64,000 nucleotides of DNA from Tetzosporium hominis. GTDB lineage: Bacteria > Bacillota > Bacilli > Bacillales_A > Planococcaceae. Position 1 is the stretch's first letter; each line of letters opens with the position of its first letter. A model generated the notes under the pieces. It was not told where the DNA came from. It saw only the letters and a list, made by a program, of their open reading frames with translations, and did not search any database. Shown piece after piece: positions 27,527 to 36,109 of this stretch. The position numbers and the translations under genes are program-made. The stretch spans positions 84,546 to 148,545 of the forward strand of contig NZ_NOKQ01000276.1 of assembly GCF_002265435.1 (NCBI RefSeq), in the 5' to 3' direction.

Positions 27527-27582
27527 TTGATTTTCATTCTCAGTGAGGCTATACTAATCCATGGAAATGAAATTCATTATCA
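27527..27582 (+). promoter_or_regulatory. Promoter with two Fur-box-like sites for the iron lipoprotein gene
   Basis: TTGATT (27527-27532), 17 bp, TATACT (27550-27555). Position 27568-27582 reads TGAAATTCATTATCA, matching 12 of 14 fixed positions of the Fur box TGATAATNATTATCA, just after the transcript start. Position 27528-27542 (TGATTTTCATTCTCA) matches 11 of 14 and covers the -35. Confidence 0.75.
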
Positions 27583-27601
27583 ATTAAAAAGGAGCGACAC
27601 C

Positions 27602-28672
27602 ATGAAAAAGTTACTTACTTTAGTTGCCATCTTGACATTATTCTTAGCGGCTTGTTCTAATTCTTCAAACGAGCCTACAAATAATGAAACTTCATCAGCA
27701 CCGGAAGGAACTGAAGAAGCTGGTGAAGTAAATCTTTACACAAGCCGTCACTATGATGTAGACGATGAACTTTATGCAAAATTCACAGAAGAAACAGGAA
27801 TTAAAGTTAATGTTATTAATGGAGAAGCGGATGAGTTATTAGAGCGTATTAAGCGTGAAGGCGAAGCAACTGAAGCAGATCTTTTATATACAGCAGACGT
27901 GGGGCGTTTATTCCGCGCTAAAGACGAAGGTGTGCTTGAAGCTGCTGAAAGCGATGTCCTAGCACAACAAATTCCAGAAAAATACCGTGACGCAGACAAC
28001 CAATGGTTTGGTCTTACAAAACGTGCACGTGTTATGGTCTACAACCAAGAAACAGTAAAACCTGAAGACCTATCAACATACGAAGCTTTAACTGAAGAAA
28101 AGTGGAATGGTCGTGTATTGATTCGTTCATCAGAAAATATTTACAACCAATCGTTACTTGCTTCATTTATCGCGATCGATGGTGAAGAAAAAGCAACAGA
28201 GTGGGCAGAAGGCTTAGTGAAAAACTTTGCGCGTGATCCTGAAGGTGGAGACCGCGACCAAGCTAAAGCGGTAGCTGCAGGTATTGGTGATGTAGCAATT
28301 ATGAACACTTATTATTTAGGGCAAATGCTTAACTCTGATGACCCAGAAGAAGTAAAGGTAGCAGAAAACTTAGGCGTTTTCTTCCCGAACCAAGAAACAA
28401 GCGGGACACATGTTAACATTTCAGGTGCTGGTGTAGTTAAAGGTTCTAAAAATAAAGAAAATGCTATCAAACTTCTTGAGTTCTTGTCTGCTGAAGAAGC
28501 ACAAGGTACTTTTGCAGAAGCCAACTATGAATATCCAGTTAACGAAGCGGTGCCTGCTTCTGAATTGCTTCAGTCATGGGGCGAGTTCAAAGAACAAGAT
28601 ATTCCTTTATCTGAACTTGGCACACACAATGCAAAATCCATTATGATCTTCAACCAAGTTGGTTGGAAGTAA
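27602..28672 (+). CDS. Ferric iron ABC transporter substrate-binding lipoprotein
   Basis: This is a 356-residue extracellular binding protein tethered by lipid. ATG 27602 behind AAAAGGAG gives a signal peptide ending in the lipobox LAAC at residue 18; in-frame codons upstream overlap the promoter. The body is a type 2 periplasmic-binding fold with VNLYTSRHYDVDDELYAKF at the start and GDVAIMNTYYLGQML, ANYEYPVN later. The paired tyrosines resemble Fe(III) ligands of FbpA/FutA proteins. Fur-type boxes at its promoter support iron. A terminator separates it from the permease gene. Confidence 0.88.
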   Translation: MKKLLTLVAILTLFLAACSNSSNEPTNNETSSAPEGTEEAGEVNLYTSRHYDVDDELYAKFTEETGIKVNVINGEADELLERIKREGEATEADLLYTADVGRLFRAKDEGVLEAAESDVLAQQIPEKYRDADNQWFGLTKRARVMVYNQETVKPEDLSTYEALTEEKWNGRVLIRSSENIYNQSLLASFIAIDGEEKATEWAEGLVKNFARDPEGGDRDQAKAVAAGIGDVAIMNTYYLGQMLNSDDPEEVKVAENLGVFFPNQETSGTHVNISGAGVVKGSKNKENAIKLLEFLSAEEAQGTFAEANYEYPVNEAVPASELLQSWGEFKEQDIPLSELGTHNAKSIMIFNQVGWK

Positions 28673-28676
28673 TCTC

Positions 28677-28705
28677 ATGAGCCTCCCACTCGGGAGGTTT
28701 TTTTA
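28677..28705 (+). terminator. Terminator after the iron-binding lipoprotein
   Basis: CCTCCC/GGGAGG stem with a 4-nt loop and T7. It would give more binding protein than permease. Confidence 0.85.
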
Positions 28706-28721
28706 TTTTGTGAACATTCAT

Positions 28722-28771
28722 CGAGAATGAGTATCATTTGCCGGACTTTTCACTTCTCTGCGTGCTATAAT
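28722..28771 (+). promoter_or_regulatory. Second promoter region with Fur-like box for the iron permease
   Basis: Position 28722-28736 (CGAGAATGAGTATCA) matches 11 of 14 Fur-box positions. A perfect TATAAT lies at 28766-28771 with a poor -35. Confidence 0.55.
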
Positions 28772-28815
28772 GATACCGCATAGAAATACGGTCTATAGAA
28801 GGGTATGACACCCAC

Positions 28816-30450
28816 GTGAGAAAACTTTCCTACTACTTGAACGGATGGACCATTCTGTCCGTCATTATTGTTCTTTCTTTACTTTCCCCGATGCTTCCAA
28901 TCATCGTTGGACTGCTAGCGCCATCTAGCGAAAACTGGGAGCATATCAAAGAATATATGCTCCAAGATTATATGAAAACGTCGTTCTTACTTGTTTTTTA
29001 TACAGCTGTCGGAACTATAGTAATCGGAACAAGCCTAGCCTGGCTGATTGCTCAGTACGAGTTTCCACTAAGTCGTTTTTATAAGTGGGCACTGATCTTA
29101 CCCTTGTCCATTCCACCATTTATTGCGGCATATACATATTCCGGAATGGTGAGTTATACAGGAGTCATTCAAACCACACTTCGCAATGTCTTCGATTTGC
29201 AAGTGAACCAAAAGTTTTTTGACATCATGAATATTCCGGGAGCCATTTTCATCTATACGATGTTCTTGTTTCCATATGTATATACCATCACGCGAGTGTT
29301 CTTGACGCAACAGGCCGCTTCGCTAGTCGAAAGTGCGAAGCTTCTTGGTAAAGGTCCCTGGGCGATTTTCTTCAAAGTCGTGTTGCCAATCTCCCGTGCA
29401 GCCATCATAGGTGGAGTAAGTCTCGTTTCTCTTGAAGTTTTGAACGATTACGGAGTCGTGAAATACTACGGGATTCAGACATTTAGTACAGCTATTTTCC
29501 AGACGTGGTTTGGCTTAGGCGACATCGATGCAGCCATCAAGCTTGCGGCATCTCTGATGACATTCGTCGTGTTGATGCTTGTCGTGGAGAAGCTTCTCCG
29601 AGGAACAAAACAGTTCAGTTATTCCAATACGAAAGTAAACCCGTTGCCAAAGGTGAGACTTACCGGTTTCCGTAAATGGGGTGCGTTTGGGTATGTGACG
29701 TTGATCTTCTGTCTTGCCTTCTTGATTCCTGTCATTCAGTTGATCGACTGGTTCGTGTTGACGTGGGGGGCTATTCCTAACGATGAGTTCACGACCTACA
29801 TTCGCAACTCAATGCTAGTAGCAGGAATTGCTTCTGTCGTCATCATTGCCGGAGCTTTAATTGTAGGGAACTTCCAACGATTTGCGAGAGGGCGTATCGG
29901 AAAAGTGTTGCCGAAGTTTACAATTGTGGGTTATTCAATTCCAGGAGCTGTCATTGCAGTTGCTATCGTCACGATGTTTATCTGGCTCGATCGTCAGCTT
30001 GGATCTTTCTATAATGCTTGGGGACTAGATTCAACACTTGTCCTCAGTACCAGCGTAGTGATGCTGATTGTGGCATACATCGTCCGTTTCTTCGCCATTG
30101 GGTACAATGCCATTGAGTCCGGCTACGATAAAATTGGAGTAAACTTTAGCTTAGCGTCCCGCATGCTTGGAGCTTCCGTGACAAAGACATTTTTCAAAGT
30201 TGATATTCCACTTCTTAAAGGAGCTATTATTTCTGGTTTGATGCTGGTATTTGTAGATATCATGAAAGAGATTCCGCTCACTTTGATATTACGACCCTTC
30301 AATTTTGAGACGCTCGCAACAAAAGCGTTCCAGTACGCTGGAGATGAAAAAATCATGCAAGCCAGTCAACCGTCTCTTATCATTATCGCCATGAGTGCTC
30401 TAGCCATCTTTATATTCTATAGATTGCTGGATAAGGAGGATGCAAAATGA
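28816..30450 (+). CDS. Ferric iron ABC transporter permease, fused two-domain type
   Basis: This 544-residue membrane protein is built of two homologous permease halves, as in FbpB. About 12 hydrophobic helices are visible, with EAA-type cytoplasmic loops: AASLVESAKLLGKGPWAIFF in the first half and SLASRMLGASVTKTFFKVDI in the second. It starts at GTG behind AGAAGGG. It overlaps the ATPase gene by ATGA. With the lipoprotein and ATPase it makes a complete Fe(III) importer. Sulfate or thiamine permeases are more distant alternatives. Confidence 0.88.
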   Translation: MRKLSYYLNGWTILSVIIVLSLLSPMLPIIVGLLAPSSENWEHIKEYMLQDYMKTSFLLVFYTAVGTIVIGTSLAWLIAQYEFPLSRFYKWALILPLSIPPFIAAYTYSGMVSYTGVIQTTLRNVFDLQVNQKFFDIMNIPGAIFIYTMFLFPYVYTITRVFLTQQAASLVESAKLLGKGPWAIFFKVVLPISRAAIIGGVSLVSLEVLNDYGVVKYYGIQTFSTAIFQTWFGLGDIDAAIKLAASLMTFVVLMLVVEKLLRGTKQFSYSNTKVNPLPKVRLTGFRKWGAFGYVTLIFCLAFLIPVIQLIDWFVLTWGAIPNDEFTTYIRNSMLVAGIASVVIIAGALIVGNFQRFARGRIGKVLPKFTIVGYSIPGAVIAVAIVTMFIWLDRQLGSFYNAWGLDSTLVLSTSVVMLIVAYIVRFFAIGYNAIESGYDKIGVNFSLASRMLGASVTKTFFKVDIPLLKGAIISGLMLVFVDIMKEIPLTLILRPFNFETLATKAFQYAGDEKIMQASQPSLIIIAMSALAIFIFYRLLDKEDAK

Positions 30451-31160
30451 CCATTGAAATTAAAGACGTATGTTTCTCTTATCGCAATAGTAAAGAACTC
30501 GCCATCGATCATTTTTGCATGACGATTGAAACTGGAGAAGTGATTTCTATCCTCGGACGAAGCGGGAGTGGAAAGAGTACGATGCTTCGGATCCTTGCAG
30601 GTCTTGAGATTCCTAAAAAAGGAGAATTTCGTCTGTATGAGGAGACGATGTTTGATGGAAAACACTTCGTGCAACCAGAAAAACGCGGCATCGGTCTTGT
30701 CTTTCAAGATTACGCCTTGTTCCCGCACATGACGGTTCTTGATAATGTGAAGTTTGGACTGAGCCATCTGTCTCGTACCGAGCGGTTGAAGCGGGCGAAT
30801 GAAGTACTGGAACTAGTCGAGATGGGAGAGTACAAAAAGCGCTATCCGCATCAATTAAGTGGTGGTCAGCAGCAACGTGTTGCTCTCGCACGTGCACTTG
30901 CACCGAATCCAAAACTGCTGTTACTTGATGAGCCATTCTCTAACCTAGATAAAGAGCTTCAGTATAAGATTCGTGAAGAGCTGTACTCGATTTTGAAACG
31001 TGCACAGATCACATCCATCTTTGTGACGCACGACGAAGACGATGCGCACACGATTGCAGATCGTATCGTCAAACTCGATCAAGGGAAGATTACAAAGATC
31101 GGTCGTCCATGCGATATGTTGGGTACGCCGCTGAAGCGCCCGGAAGTCATTTTAAAATAA
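30447..31160 (+). CDS. Ferric iron ABC transporter ATP-binding protein
   Basis: This is the ATPase of the importer, 237 residues. Walker A is GRSGSGKST, the Q-loop FQDYALFPH, the signature LSGGQQQRVALARAL, Walker B LLLLDEPFSNLD, and the H-loop VTHDEDDA. It is about 110 residues shorter than FbpC because the C-terminal regulatory OB domain is missing. It overlaps the permease by 4 bp. The thrS promoter and T-box follow immediately. Confidence 0.93.
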   Translation: MTIEIKDVCFSYRNSKELAIDHFCMTIETGEVISILGRSGSGKSTMLRILAGLEIPKKGEFRLYEETMFDGKHFVQPEKRGIGLVFQDYALFPHMTVLDNVKFGLSHLSRTERLKRANEVLELVEMGEYKKRYPHQLSGGQQQRVALARALAPNPKLLLLDEPFSNLDKELQYKIREELYSILKRAQITSIFVTHDEDDAHTIADRIVKLDQGKITKIGRPCDMLGTPLKRPEVILK

Positions 31161-31163
31161 GGG

Positions 31164-31192
31164 TTGCGAAAGCCTGCGACTATCGGTATACT
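31164..31192 (+). promoter_or_regulatory. thrS promoter
   Basis: TTGCGA (31164-31169), 17 bp, TATACT (31187-31192), directly after the ABC ATPase stop. Confidence 0.75.
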
Positions 31193-31198
31193 AATTTT

Positions 31199-31441
31199 CA
31201 TAATTACGTTACATGTAGCGATGAGGACATGAACAAAAAGATGAGCCATTATAGAGAGAGAAGCCTAGGCTGGAAGCTTCTTATGGACCGCTGTTGTTTA
31301 CCACCTCTGAACAGTATGCAAACCAATGCATACCGGTACCGGCCGTTATCCGATGTAGAGCTTCGTTTGCATTCGTGCAGACAGAAGAAGGGTGGAACCA
31401 CGAATTAATTCCTCGTCCCTTTATTGGGACGGGGATTTTTT
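31199..31441 (+). ncRNA. T-box leader of thrS
   Basis: The T-box signature AAGGGTGGAACCACG lies at 31388-31402. An intrinsic terminator follows (31411-31419 pairing with 31426-31434, then T run). Stem I features GATGAGGACATGAAC, AGAGAG and GGCTGG are upstream. ACC triplets at 31287 and 31300 are candidate threonine specifiers; I cannot decide between them. Uncharged tRNA-Thr should promote readthrough into thrS. Confidence 0.93.
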
Positions 31442-31475
31442 GCGTTCTACAGAACTTGAAAAGGAGAGAATTGTC

Positions 31476-33419
31476 ATGTCAGAAAACATTCAACTGATTT
31501 ATCCAGACGGCGCTGTAAAGGAGTTTAAACGTGGCACAACAATGGAAGACGTTGCCCAGTCCATCAGCCCAGGTCTTCGTAAAAAAGCACTAGCTGCTAA
31601 GATCGATGGCAAACTAGTCGATTTGAAAACGCCACTTCAAGAAGGCGGTGCGATGGAGATCATCACTCCAGACTCGCCAGATGCCCTTGAGATTTTGCGT
31701 CACTCATCAGCTCACTTACTTGCTCAAGCTGTGAAGCGTCTTTACCCAGATGCGAAGCTAGGTGTTGGTCCTGTCATTGAAGGCGGATTCTACTACGACA
31801 TCGATTCGGAACAGCCGATCACTTCAGAAGATCTAGTTGTGATTGAAAAAGAAATGAAGAAAATTATTAATGAAAACATTGAAATCACTCGTCATGACGT
31901 TTCTCGTGACGAAGCGTATGCTCGTTTTTCTGAAATTGAAGATCCATACAAGCTTGAGTTGTTAGAAGCGATTCCAGCAGATGAGCAAGTCTCGATTTAC
32001 GAACAAGGCGAATTCTTCGACCTATGCCGTGGTGTTCACGTCCCTTCAACTGGGAAACTTAAAGAGTTCAAGTTGCTAAGCGTTGCAGGTGCTTACTGGC
32101 GCGGAGACAGCGACAACAAGATGCTTCAACGTATATACGGAACTGCATTTTTCACTAAAGAAGATTTGAAAGAGCATTTACGTCTTCTTGAAGAAGCGAA
32201 AGAACGCGACCACCGCAAAATCGGGAAAGAGCTTGATCTATTCATGAACAGCCAAAAGGTCGGCCAAGGTCTTCCGTTATGGTTACCAAAAGGTGCAACG
32301 ATTCGCCGCATCATCGAGCGTTATATCGTTGATAAAGAAGTGCAACTTGGTTACGATCACGTTTACACTCCAGTGATGGCGAGCGTGGAGCTTTATAAAA
32401 CTAGTGGTCACTGGGATCACTATCAGGAGAACATGTTCCCTGTGATGGCAATGGACAACGAGGAACTGGTCCTCCGTCCGATGAACTGTCCACACCACAT
32501 GATGATCTACAAAAACGGGATCCACTCGTACCGCAACTTGCCGATTCGTATTGCAGAGCTTGGCACAATGCACCGTTACGAGATGTCTGGAGCGCTTTCT
32601 GGTCTTCAACGTGTTCGAGGAATGACATTGAACGATGCACACATCTTCGTCCGTCCAGATCAAATCAAAGAAGAGTTCAAACGTGTTGTTCAGTTGATTC
32701 TAGAAGTTTATAAAGACTTCAACCTAGAAGAATATTCGTTCCGTCTGTCGTACCGTGATCCTGCGGATACTGAAAAATATTTCGATGACGATCAAATGTG
32801 GGAACGCGCACAAGGGATGTTGAAAGAAGCGATGGATGAGCTTGGTCTTGATTACTACGAAGCAGAAGGCGAAGCAGCGTTCTATGGACCGAAGCTTGAT
32901 GTGATGGTGAAGACGGCTCTTGGTAAAGAAGAGACACTGTCTACCGCTCAACTTGATTTCTTGCTTCCTGAGCGTTTCGACTTGAACTACATTGGAGAAG
33001 ACGGCAAGCAGCACCGCCCAGTTGTTATCCACCGTGGTGTCGTTTCTACTATGGAACGTTTTGTTGCTTTCTTGATCGAAGAATACAAAGGGGCCTTCCC
33101 AACATGGCTTGCTCCTGTACAGCTTCAAATCATTCCAGTTTCTAATGAAGTACATCATGATTACGCGAAGCAGCTAGAAGAGAAGTTCAAATCGAAAGGC
33201 TTCCGCGTTCACATAGATGACCGTGAAGAGAAGCTTGGTTACAAAATCCGCGAAGCACAGATGCAAAAGATTCCGTACATGCTCGTTCTTGGAGACAAGG
33301 AAAAAGAAGCAGGCGAAGTCAATGTCCGTAAATACGGAGAACAAAAATCAGAGAGTATGGCATTTGAAGACTTCTTAGCGCATATTGTGAAAGAAGTGCA
33401 ATCATCTGTTGACAACTGA
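31476..33419 (+). CDS. thrS: Threonine-tRNA ligase
   Basis: This class II synthetase has 647 residues. ATG 31476 follows AAAAGGAGAG; longer in-frame options run through the T-box terminator. The TGS domain spans 1-62. The editing domain has [13 protein letters not shown] and CRGVHVP. The catalytic core has the zinc-binding [10 protein letters not shown], motif 2 around [12 protein letters not shown], and motif 3 [16 protein letters not shown]. The anticodon-binding domain begins at [12 protein letters not shown]. It is controlled by the T-box upstream. The infC promoter overlaps its stop. Confidence 0.98.
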   Translation: MSENIQLIYPDGAVKEFKRGTTMEDVAQSISPGLRKKALAAKIDGKLVDLKTPLQEGGAMEIITPDSPDALEILRHSSAHLLAQAVKRLYPDAKLGVGPVIEGGFYYDIDSEQPITSEDLVVIEKEMKKIINENIEITRHDVSRDEAYARFSEIEDPYKLELLEAIPADEQVSIYEQGEFFDLCRGVHVPSTGKLKEFKLLSVAGAYWRGDSDNKMLQRIYGTAFFTKEDLKEHLRLLEEAKERDHRKIGKELDLFMNSQKVGQGLPLWLPKGATIRRIIERYIVDKEVQLGYDHVYTPVMASVELYKTSGHWDHYQENMFPVMAMDNEELVLRPMNCPHHMMIYKNGIHSYRNLPIRIAELGTMHRYEMSGALSGLQRVRGMTLNDAHIFVRPDQIKEEFKRVVQLILEVYKDFNLEEYSFRLSYRDPADTEKYFDDDQMWERAQGMLKEAMDELGLDYYEAEGEAAFYGPKLDVMVKTALGKEETLSTAQLDFLLPERFDLNYIGEDGKQHRPVVIHRGVVSTMERFVAFLIEEYKGAFPTWLAPVQLQIIPVSNEVHHDYAKQLEEKFKSKGFRVHIDDREEKLGYKIREAQMQKIPYMLVLGDKEKEAGEVNVRKYGEQKSESMAFEDFLAHIVKEVQSSVDN

Positions 33420-33437
33420 TTCGTCAGGTGCTATAGT
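33409..33437 (+). promoter_or_regulatory. infC-rpmI-rplT promoter
   Basis: Perfect TTGACA (33409-33414), 17 bp, TATAGT (33432-33437). The -35 overlaps the last codons of thrS. Confidence 0.88.
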
Positions 33438-33442
33438 TAGTA

Positions 33443-33593
33443 AGGTTATTGAATACATGTTTGTGGTATAAGAAGAGGCTGCCCGCTTCTCACCTGTTCG
33501 ACATTATGTTGACTGGTTCGCACAAGAACGACTTTCACATGCATTTTGCATGTCGTATAGCGGCGGGCAGACAGAGATGTCTGCCCGCTTTTT
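33443..33593 (+). ncRNA. L20-type ribosomal protein leader of infC
   Basis: The leader ends in an 11-bp terminator (33563-33573 with 33578-33588, then T run). CTGCCCGCTT occurs at both 33478-33487 and in the terminator's right arm, so the upstream copy can pair with the left arm and act as antiterminator. Position and layout match the Bacillus L20 autoregulatory leader. Confidence 0.85.
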
Positions 33594-33672
33594 ATATGGG
33601 TACAAGTTGTGAACAGCAACTGCACTTCATACCCGACCTTGTATTCGCGATACTATTTGGAGGTGGATTATT

Positions 33673-34188
33673 ATTAGCAAAGACATGTATGTAAACGAAG
33701 GCATCCGCGCAAGAGAATTACGTGTAATTGACCAAAATGGTGATCAGCTTGGACTTAAATCACGTAACGAAGCGCTCGAGATTGCTGCTCGCGTTAACTT
33801 AGACCTTGTCCTTGTGGCCCCTCAAGCCAAGCCACCTGTTGCTCGTATTATGGATTATGGTAAATTCAAATTCGAACAACAGAAAAAAGATCGCGAGATT
33901 CGTAAAAATCAAAAAGTTGTCGTCATGAAAGAGGTTCGCTTGAGCCCATCGATTGACGAACATGATTTCCAAACGAAACTTCGTAATGCCATTAAGTTCC
34001 TTGAAAAAGGGGACAAAGTGAAAGCATCGATCCGTTTTAAAGGCCGTGCCATCACGCATAAAGAAATTGGACAACGTGTCCTTGATCGTTTTGCGGAAGC
34101 ATGTGCAGAGGTTTCTACTGTAGAGCAGAAGCCAAAAATGGATGGACGCAGCATGTTCTTGGTTTTAGCGCCAAAGAACGAGAAATAA
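33673..34188 (+). CDS. infC: Translation initiation factor IF-3
   Basis: IF-3 binds the 30S subunit and checks initiator tRNA pairing. The start is taken as ATT at 33673: GGAGGTGG lies 6-7 bases upstream, the sequence then reads [19 protein letters not shown] as in Bacillus IF-3, and the ATG at 33685 is too far from the ribosome site. ATT starts are a known self-regulation feature of infC. It has 171 residues, with the two IF-3 domains joined by the lysine-rich helix near 75-95 ([15 protein letters not shown]). Confidence 0.95.
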   Translation: MSKDMYVNEGIRARELRVIDQNGDQLGLKSRNEALEIAARVNLDLVLVAPQAKPPVARIMDYGKFKFEQQKKDREIRKNQKVVVMKEVRLSPSIDEHDFQTKLRNAIKFLEKGDKVKASIRFKGRAITHKEIGQRVLDRFAEACAEVSTVEQKPKMDGRSMFLVLAPKNEK

Positions 34189-34219
34189 GCATTTAGAAAT
34201 TGTTTAGGAGGAATTCGAC

Positions 34220-34420
34220 ATGCCGAAAATGAAAACTCACCGTGGAGCAGCAAAGCGCTTCAAAAAAACGGGTACTGGGAAACTTAAGCACGATCGTGCA
34301 TATGGTAGCCACTTATTTGGAAACAAATCTACAAAAGCGAAACGCAAACTTCGCAAGCTTAAAGTAGTTTCTTCTGGCGACTACAAGCGCATCCGTACAC
34401 TATTAACGTACATGAAGTAA
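34220..34420 (+). CDS. rpmI: Ribosomal protein bL35
   Basis: This 66-residue basic protein of the large subunit begins [20 protein letters not shown], the family signature, and ends [10 protein letters not shown]. Ribosome site GGAGGA. It is the middle gene of infC-rpmI-rplT. Confidence 0.98.
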   Translation: MPKMKTHRGAAKRFKKTGTGKLKHDRAYGSHLFGNKSTKAKRKLRKLKVVSSGDYKRIRTLLTYMK

Positions 34421-34456
34421 TTCGACTATAAATGAAATAGCAGGAGGTTGTTTAAT

Positions 34457-34816
34457 ATGCCACGTGTAAAAGGTGGAACAGTAACGCGTCAGCGTCGTAA
34501 AAAAGTCATTAAATTAGCTAAAGGATACTACGGTTCAAAACACACACTTTATAAAGTTGCTAACCAAGCAGTTATGAAGTCTGGTATGTACGCATACCGT
34601 GACCGTCGTCAAAAGAAACGTGATTTCCGTAAATTATGGATCACACGTATCAATGCGGCAGCACGTTTGAACGGTCTTTCTTACAGCCGTTTAATGTTCG
34701 GTCTTAAATTAGCTGGTATCGAAGTTAACCGTAAAATGTTAGCTGACCTAGCTGTAACGGATGCTGCTGCATTCACTCAGTTAGCTGATGCTGCTAAAAA
34801 AGCAATGGACAAATAA
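34457..34816 (+). CDS. rplT: Ribosomal protein bL20
   Basis: bL20 has 119 residues, binds 23S rRNA early in assembly, and represses its own operon by binding the leader. [20 protein letters not shown] starts the basic N-terminal arm; the globular part contains [23 protein letters not shown] 34457 lies 9 bases after GGAGG; a TTG three codons earlier is too close to it. A strong terminator follows. Confidence 0.98.
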   Translation: MPRVKGGTVTRQRRKKVIKLAKGYYGSKHTLYKVANQAVMKSGMYAYRDRRQKKRDFRKLWITRINAAARLNGLSYSRLMFGLKLAGIEVNRKMLADLAVTDAAAFTQLADAAKKAMDK

Positions 34817-34831
34817 GTTCGACTTTCTAAG

Positions 34832-34865
34832 AGTCCTTCTCCCGATTTGGGAGGAGGGCTTTTTT
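34832..34865 (+). terminator. Terminator of infC-rpmI-rplT
   Basis: A 12-bp stem (AGTCCTTCTCCC left arm, two G-U pairs) and T5. Confidence 0.9.
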
Positions 34866-35137
34866 GTTTTATTTTAGATGTGTAAGGCGTTTGGTCAGAA
34901 ATGCTTCGGAAATTGGGCGTGCCCGTGAAGGCGTATTTTGCCTTTGCGGGTGCGAACGATTTTTGAATGTATTTCTAACGCCTGTAACTCGATTAGATAT
35001 GATGTGGAAGGAGTTTTGTGGGGGTGAGCGGTCGTTCATGGTCATGGGAGGGGGAGTTGTTCTGCATGGGAGGTGATTTCATAGGCATGGAGTGATGATT
35101 TGTTGAGCAACAGAAGTGGCCTCTTCGACATTGAGTA
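34866..35137. other. Gene-free spacer with dispersed repeat
   Basis: No gene is visible. The segment 34875-34912 is a copy of a 38-bp repeat also found at 59610-59647 on the other strand. The following bases contain a GC-rich imperfect hairpin (CCCG...AAGGC with GCCTT...CGGG, 34921-34951). The remainder is G-rich with no clear signal, up to the tandem array. Confidence 0.5.
34875..34912 (+). repeat. Dispersed 38-bp repeat, copy 1
   Basis: Matches the minus strand of 59610-59647 at 34 of 38 positions. The shared core is TCAGAAATGCTTCG preceded by AAGGCGTT. It starts about 10 bases after the rplT terminator. Confidence 0.85.
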
Positions 35138-35282
35138 CGAATCGTGCCAACATCGGGCCGAATCGCGCCAACATCGGTCCGAATCGTGCCAACTCCGAGC
35201 GAATCGTGCCAACTCCGAGCGAATCGCGCCAACATCGGTCCGAATCGTGCCAACATCAAGGCGAATCGCGCCAACCTCGACC
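35138..35282. repeat. Tandem array of 20-21-bp units (array B)
   Basis: Seven units start at 35138, 35159, 35180, 35200, 35220, 35241 and 35262. Each begins CGAATCGYGCCAAC followed by a variable ATCGGNC or TCCGAG tail. Units 3 and 4 are identical and 20 bp; the others are 21 bp. GC content is much higher than array A. Translations such as RANIGPN repeats are artefacts. Confidence 0.93.
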
Positions 35283-35356
35283 AAGCCACATCAACTAGAC
35301 CTACCCCCAACCTAGCACTGTCTGCTAAACTAAGTAAGGAAAGAAGGAGGGAAATC

Positions 35357-35617
35357 ATGGACTATCTTTGGATCATCGTAGTCGTCATGTCTGCTATCGC
35401 ATTCTTCACGATGCGGTATGACAAGAACCAAGCAAGAAAAGGGGGTCAGCGTGTCCCGGAAAATACCTTATGGTTACTGGCGTTACTAGGTGGAGGACCA
35501 GGAGCTTATGCAGGCATGCAGGCGTTTCGCCATAAGACGAAGCATACACAGTTTCGAATTGGGTTTCTTGTGCTTGCACTTTTAGATTTATTTCTGCTTG
35601 TTTATTTGTCCAATTAA
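35357..35617 (+). CDS. ysdA: DUF1294 family membrane protein (YsdA)
   Basis: This small membrane protein of 86 residues has an N-terminal helix (about 3-18), a middle hydrophobic block WLLALLGGGPGAYAGM and a C-terminal helix. The family pattern RVPENTLWLLALLGG and FRHKTKHTQF is clear. The function is unknown. ATG 35357 is set by AGGAGG 6 bases upstream; the in-frame extension upstream is repeat-derived. B. subtilis ysdA also lies near rplT, convergent or adjacent to ysdB. Confidence 0.88.
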   Translation: MDYLWIIVVVMSAIAFFTMRYDKNQARKGGQRVPENTLWLLALLGGGPGAYAGMQAFRHKTKHTQFRIGFLVLALLDLFLLVYLSN

Positions 35618-35648
35618 AAAAAGAGCCCGCTTAAACGGACTCTTTGTG
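35616..35648. terminator. Bidirectional terminator between ysdA and ysdB
   Basis: AAAGAG-C-CCG / CGG-A-CTCTTT stem flanked by A run on the left. The ysdB stop codon lies inside it. Confidence 0.8.
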
Positions 35649-36020
35649 GCCTTTCAATAGTTGCTCGATAGGACTTTTCCAGCTGATGGTGGCGTGCGGA
35701 TAGCTAAGTCGAATCTCTTTTTCAAGAAATTCAAAATCGTCTCGCGTCATGCCTTGAAGCTTATGAATGTCATGGGCCCAAACAAATATGGAGACGACAT
35801 CAAAAGCATCTTTTGTGGTGCCTAGATACTTTTCTCCCTCAAAGACAGCGCCTTGGTAAGAGATGAGAAAGTTTTTGCGTGCATTTTTGCTGTCATCGTA
35901 GAAGTAGTAGGCTTCTTTTTCGATGGCTTCATCTAGCTTCCGCTTCGGATCTAGTAAATATCGCATTAGTTTATACAAGGCATAGGCCAGTAAAATTATT
36001 AAGATCACTCGGAAAATCAT
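35631..36020 (-). CDS. ysdB: YsdB-like protein, sigma-W regulon member
   Basis: This 129-residue protein has one N-terminal membrane helix (MIFRVILIILLAYALYKLMR) and a soluble domain with EAYYFYDDSKNARKNFL and FEGEKYLGTTKDAF, resembling B. subtilis YsdB. Its function is unknown. Ribosome site AGGGAGTGG precedes ATG on the minus strand. A near-perfect sigma-W promoter lies upstream, consistent with envelope-stress control of ysdB in B. subtilis. Confidence 0.82.
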   Translation of the reverse strand: MIFRVILIILLAYALYKLMRYLLDPKRKLDEAIEKEAYYFYDDSKNARKNFLISYQGAVFEGEKYLGTTKDAFDVVSIFVWAHDIHKLQGMTRDDFEFLEKEIRLSYPHATISWKSPIEQLLKGHKESV

Positions 36021-36055
36021 GACACCACTCCCTTATACATAACCACTTATTACTT

Positions 36056-36083
36056 TATACGGAACAAAAATCATTTGGTTTCA
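36056..36083 (-). promoter_or_regulatory. Sigma-W promoter of ysdB
   Basis: On the minus strand TGAAAC (36083-36078), 16 bp, CGTATA (36061-36056). This matches the ECF sigma-W consensus TGAAAC-N16-CGTA exactly. The transcript start is about 30 bases before the ysdB ATG. Confidence 0.85.
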
Positions 36084-36109
36084 AACTAATTGAAAAAAGG
36101 TGAGAAAAA

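Noticed and set aside
31109..31408. 99-codon frame across the thrS leader
   Set aside because: It spans the T-box, whose RNA features are conserved; the frame is incidental.
32283..32937. Several long minus-strand frames in thrS
   Set aside because: They are shadows of the codon pattern of thrS with no ribosome sites or domains.
34864..35076. 70-codon frame MFYFRCVRRLVRN... after rplT
   Set aside because: It covers the dispersed repeat, lacks a ribosome site and has no homologous features.
35100..35315. Three overlapping frames rich in RANIGPN or QHRSE repeats
   Set aside because: They are frame readings of tandem array B; none has a ribosome site and composition is repeat-driven.
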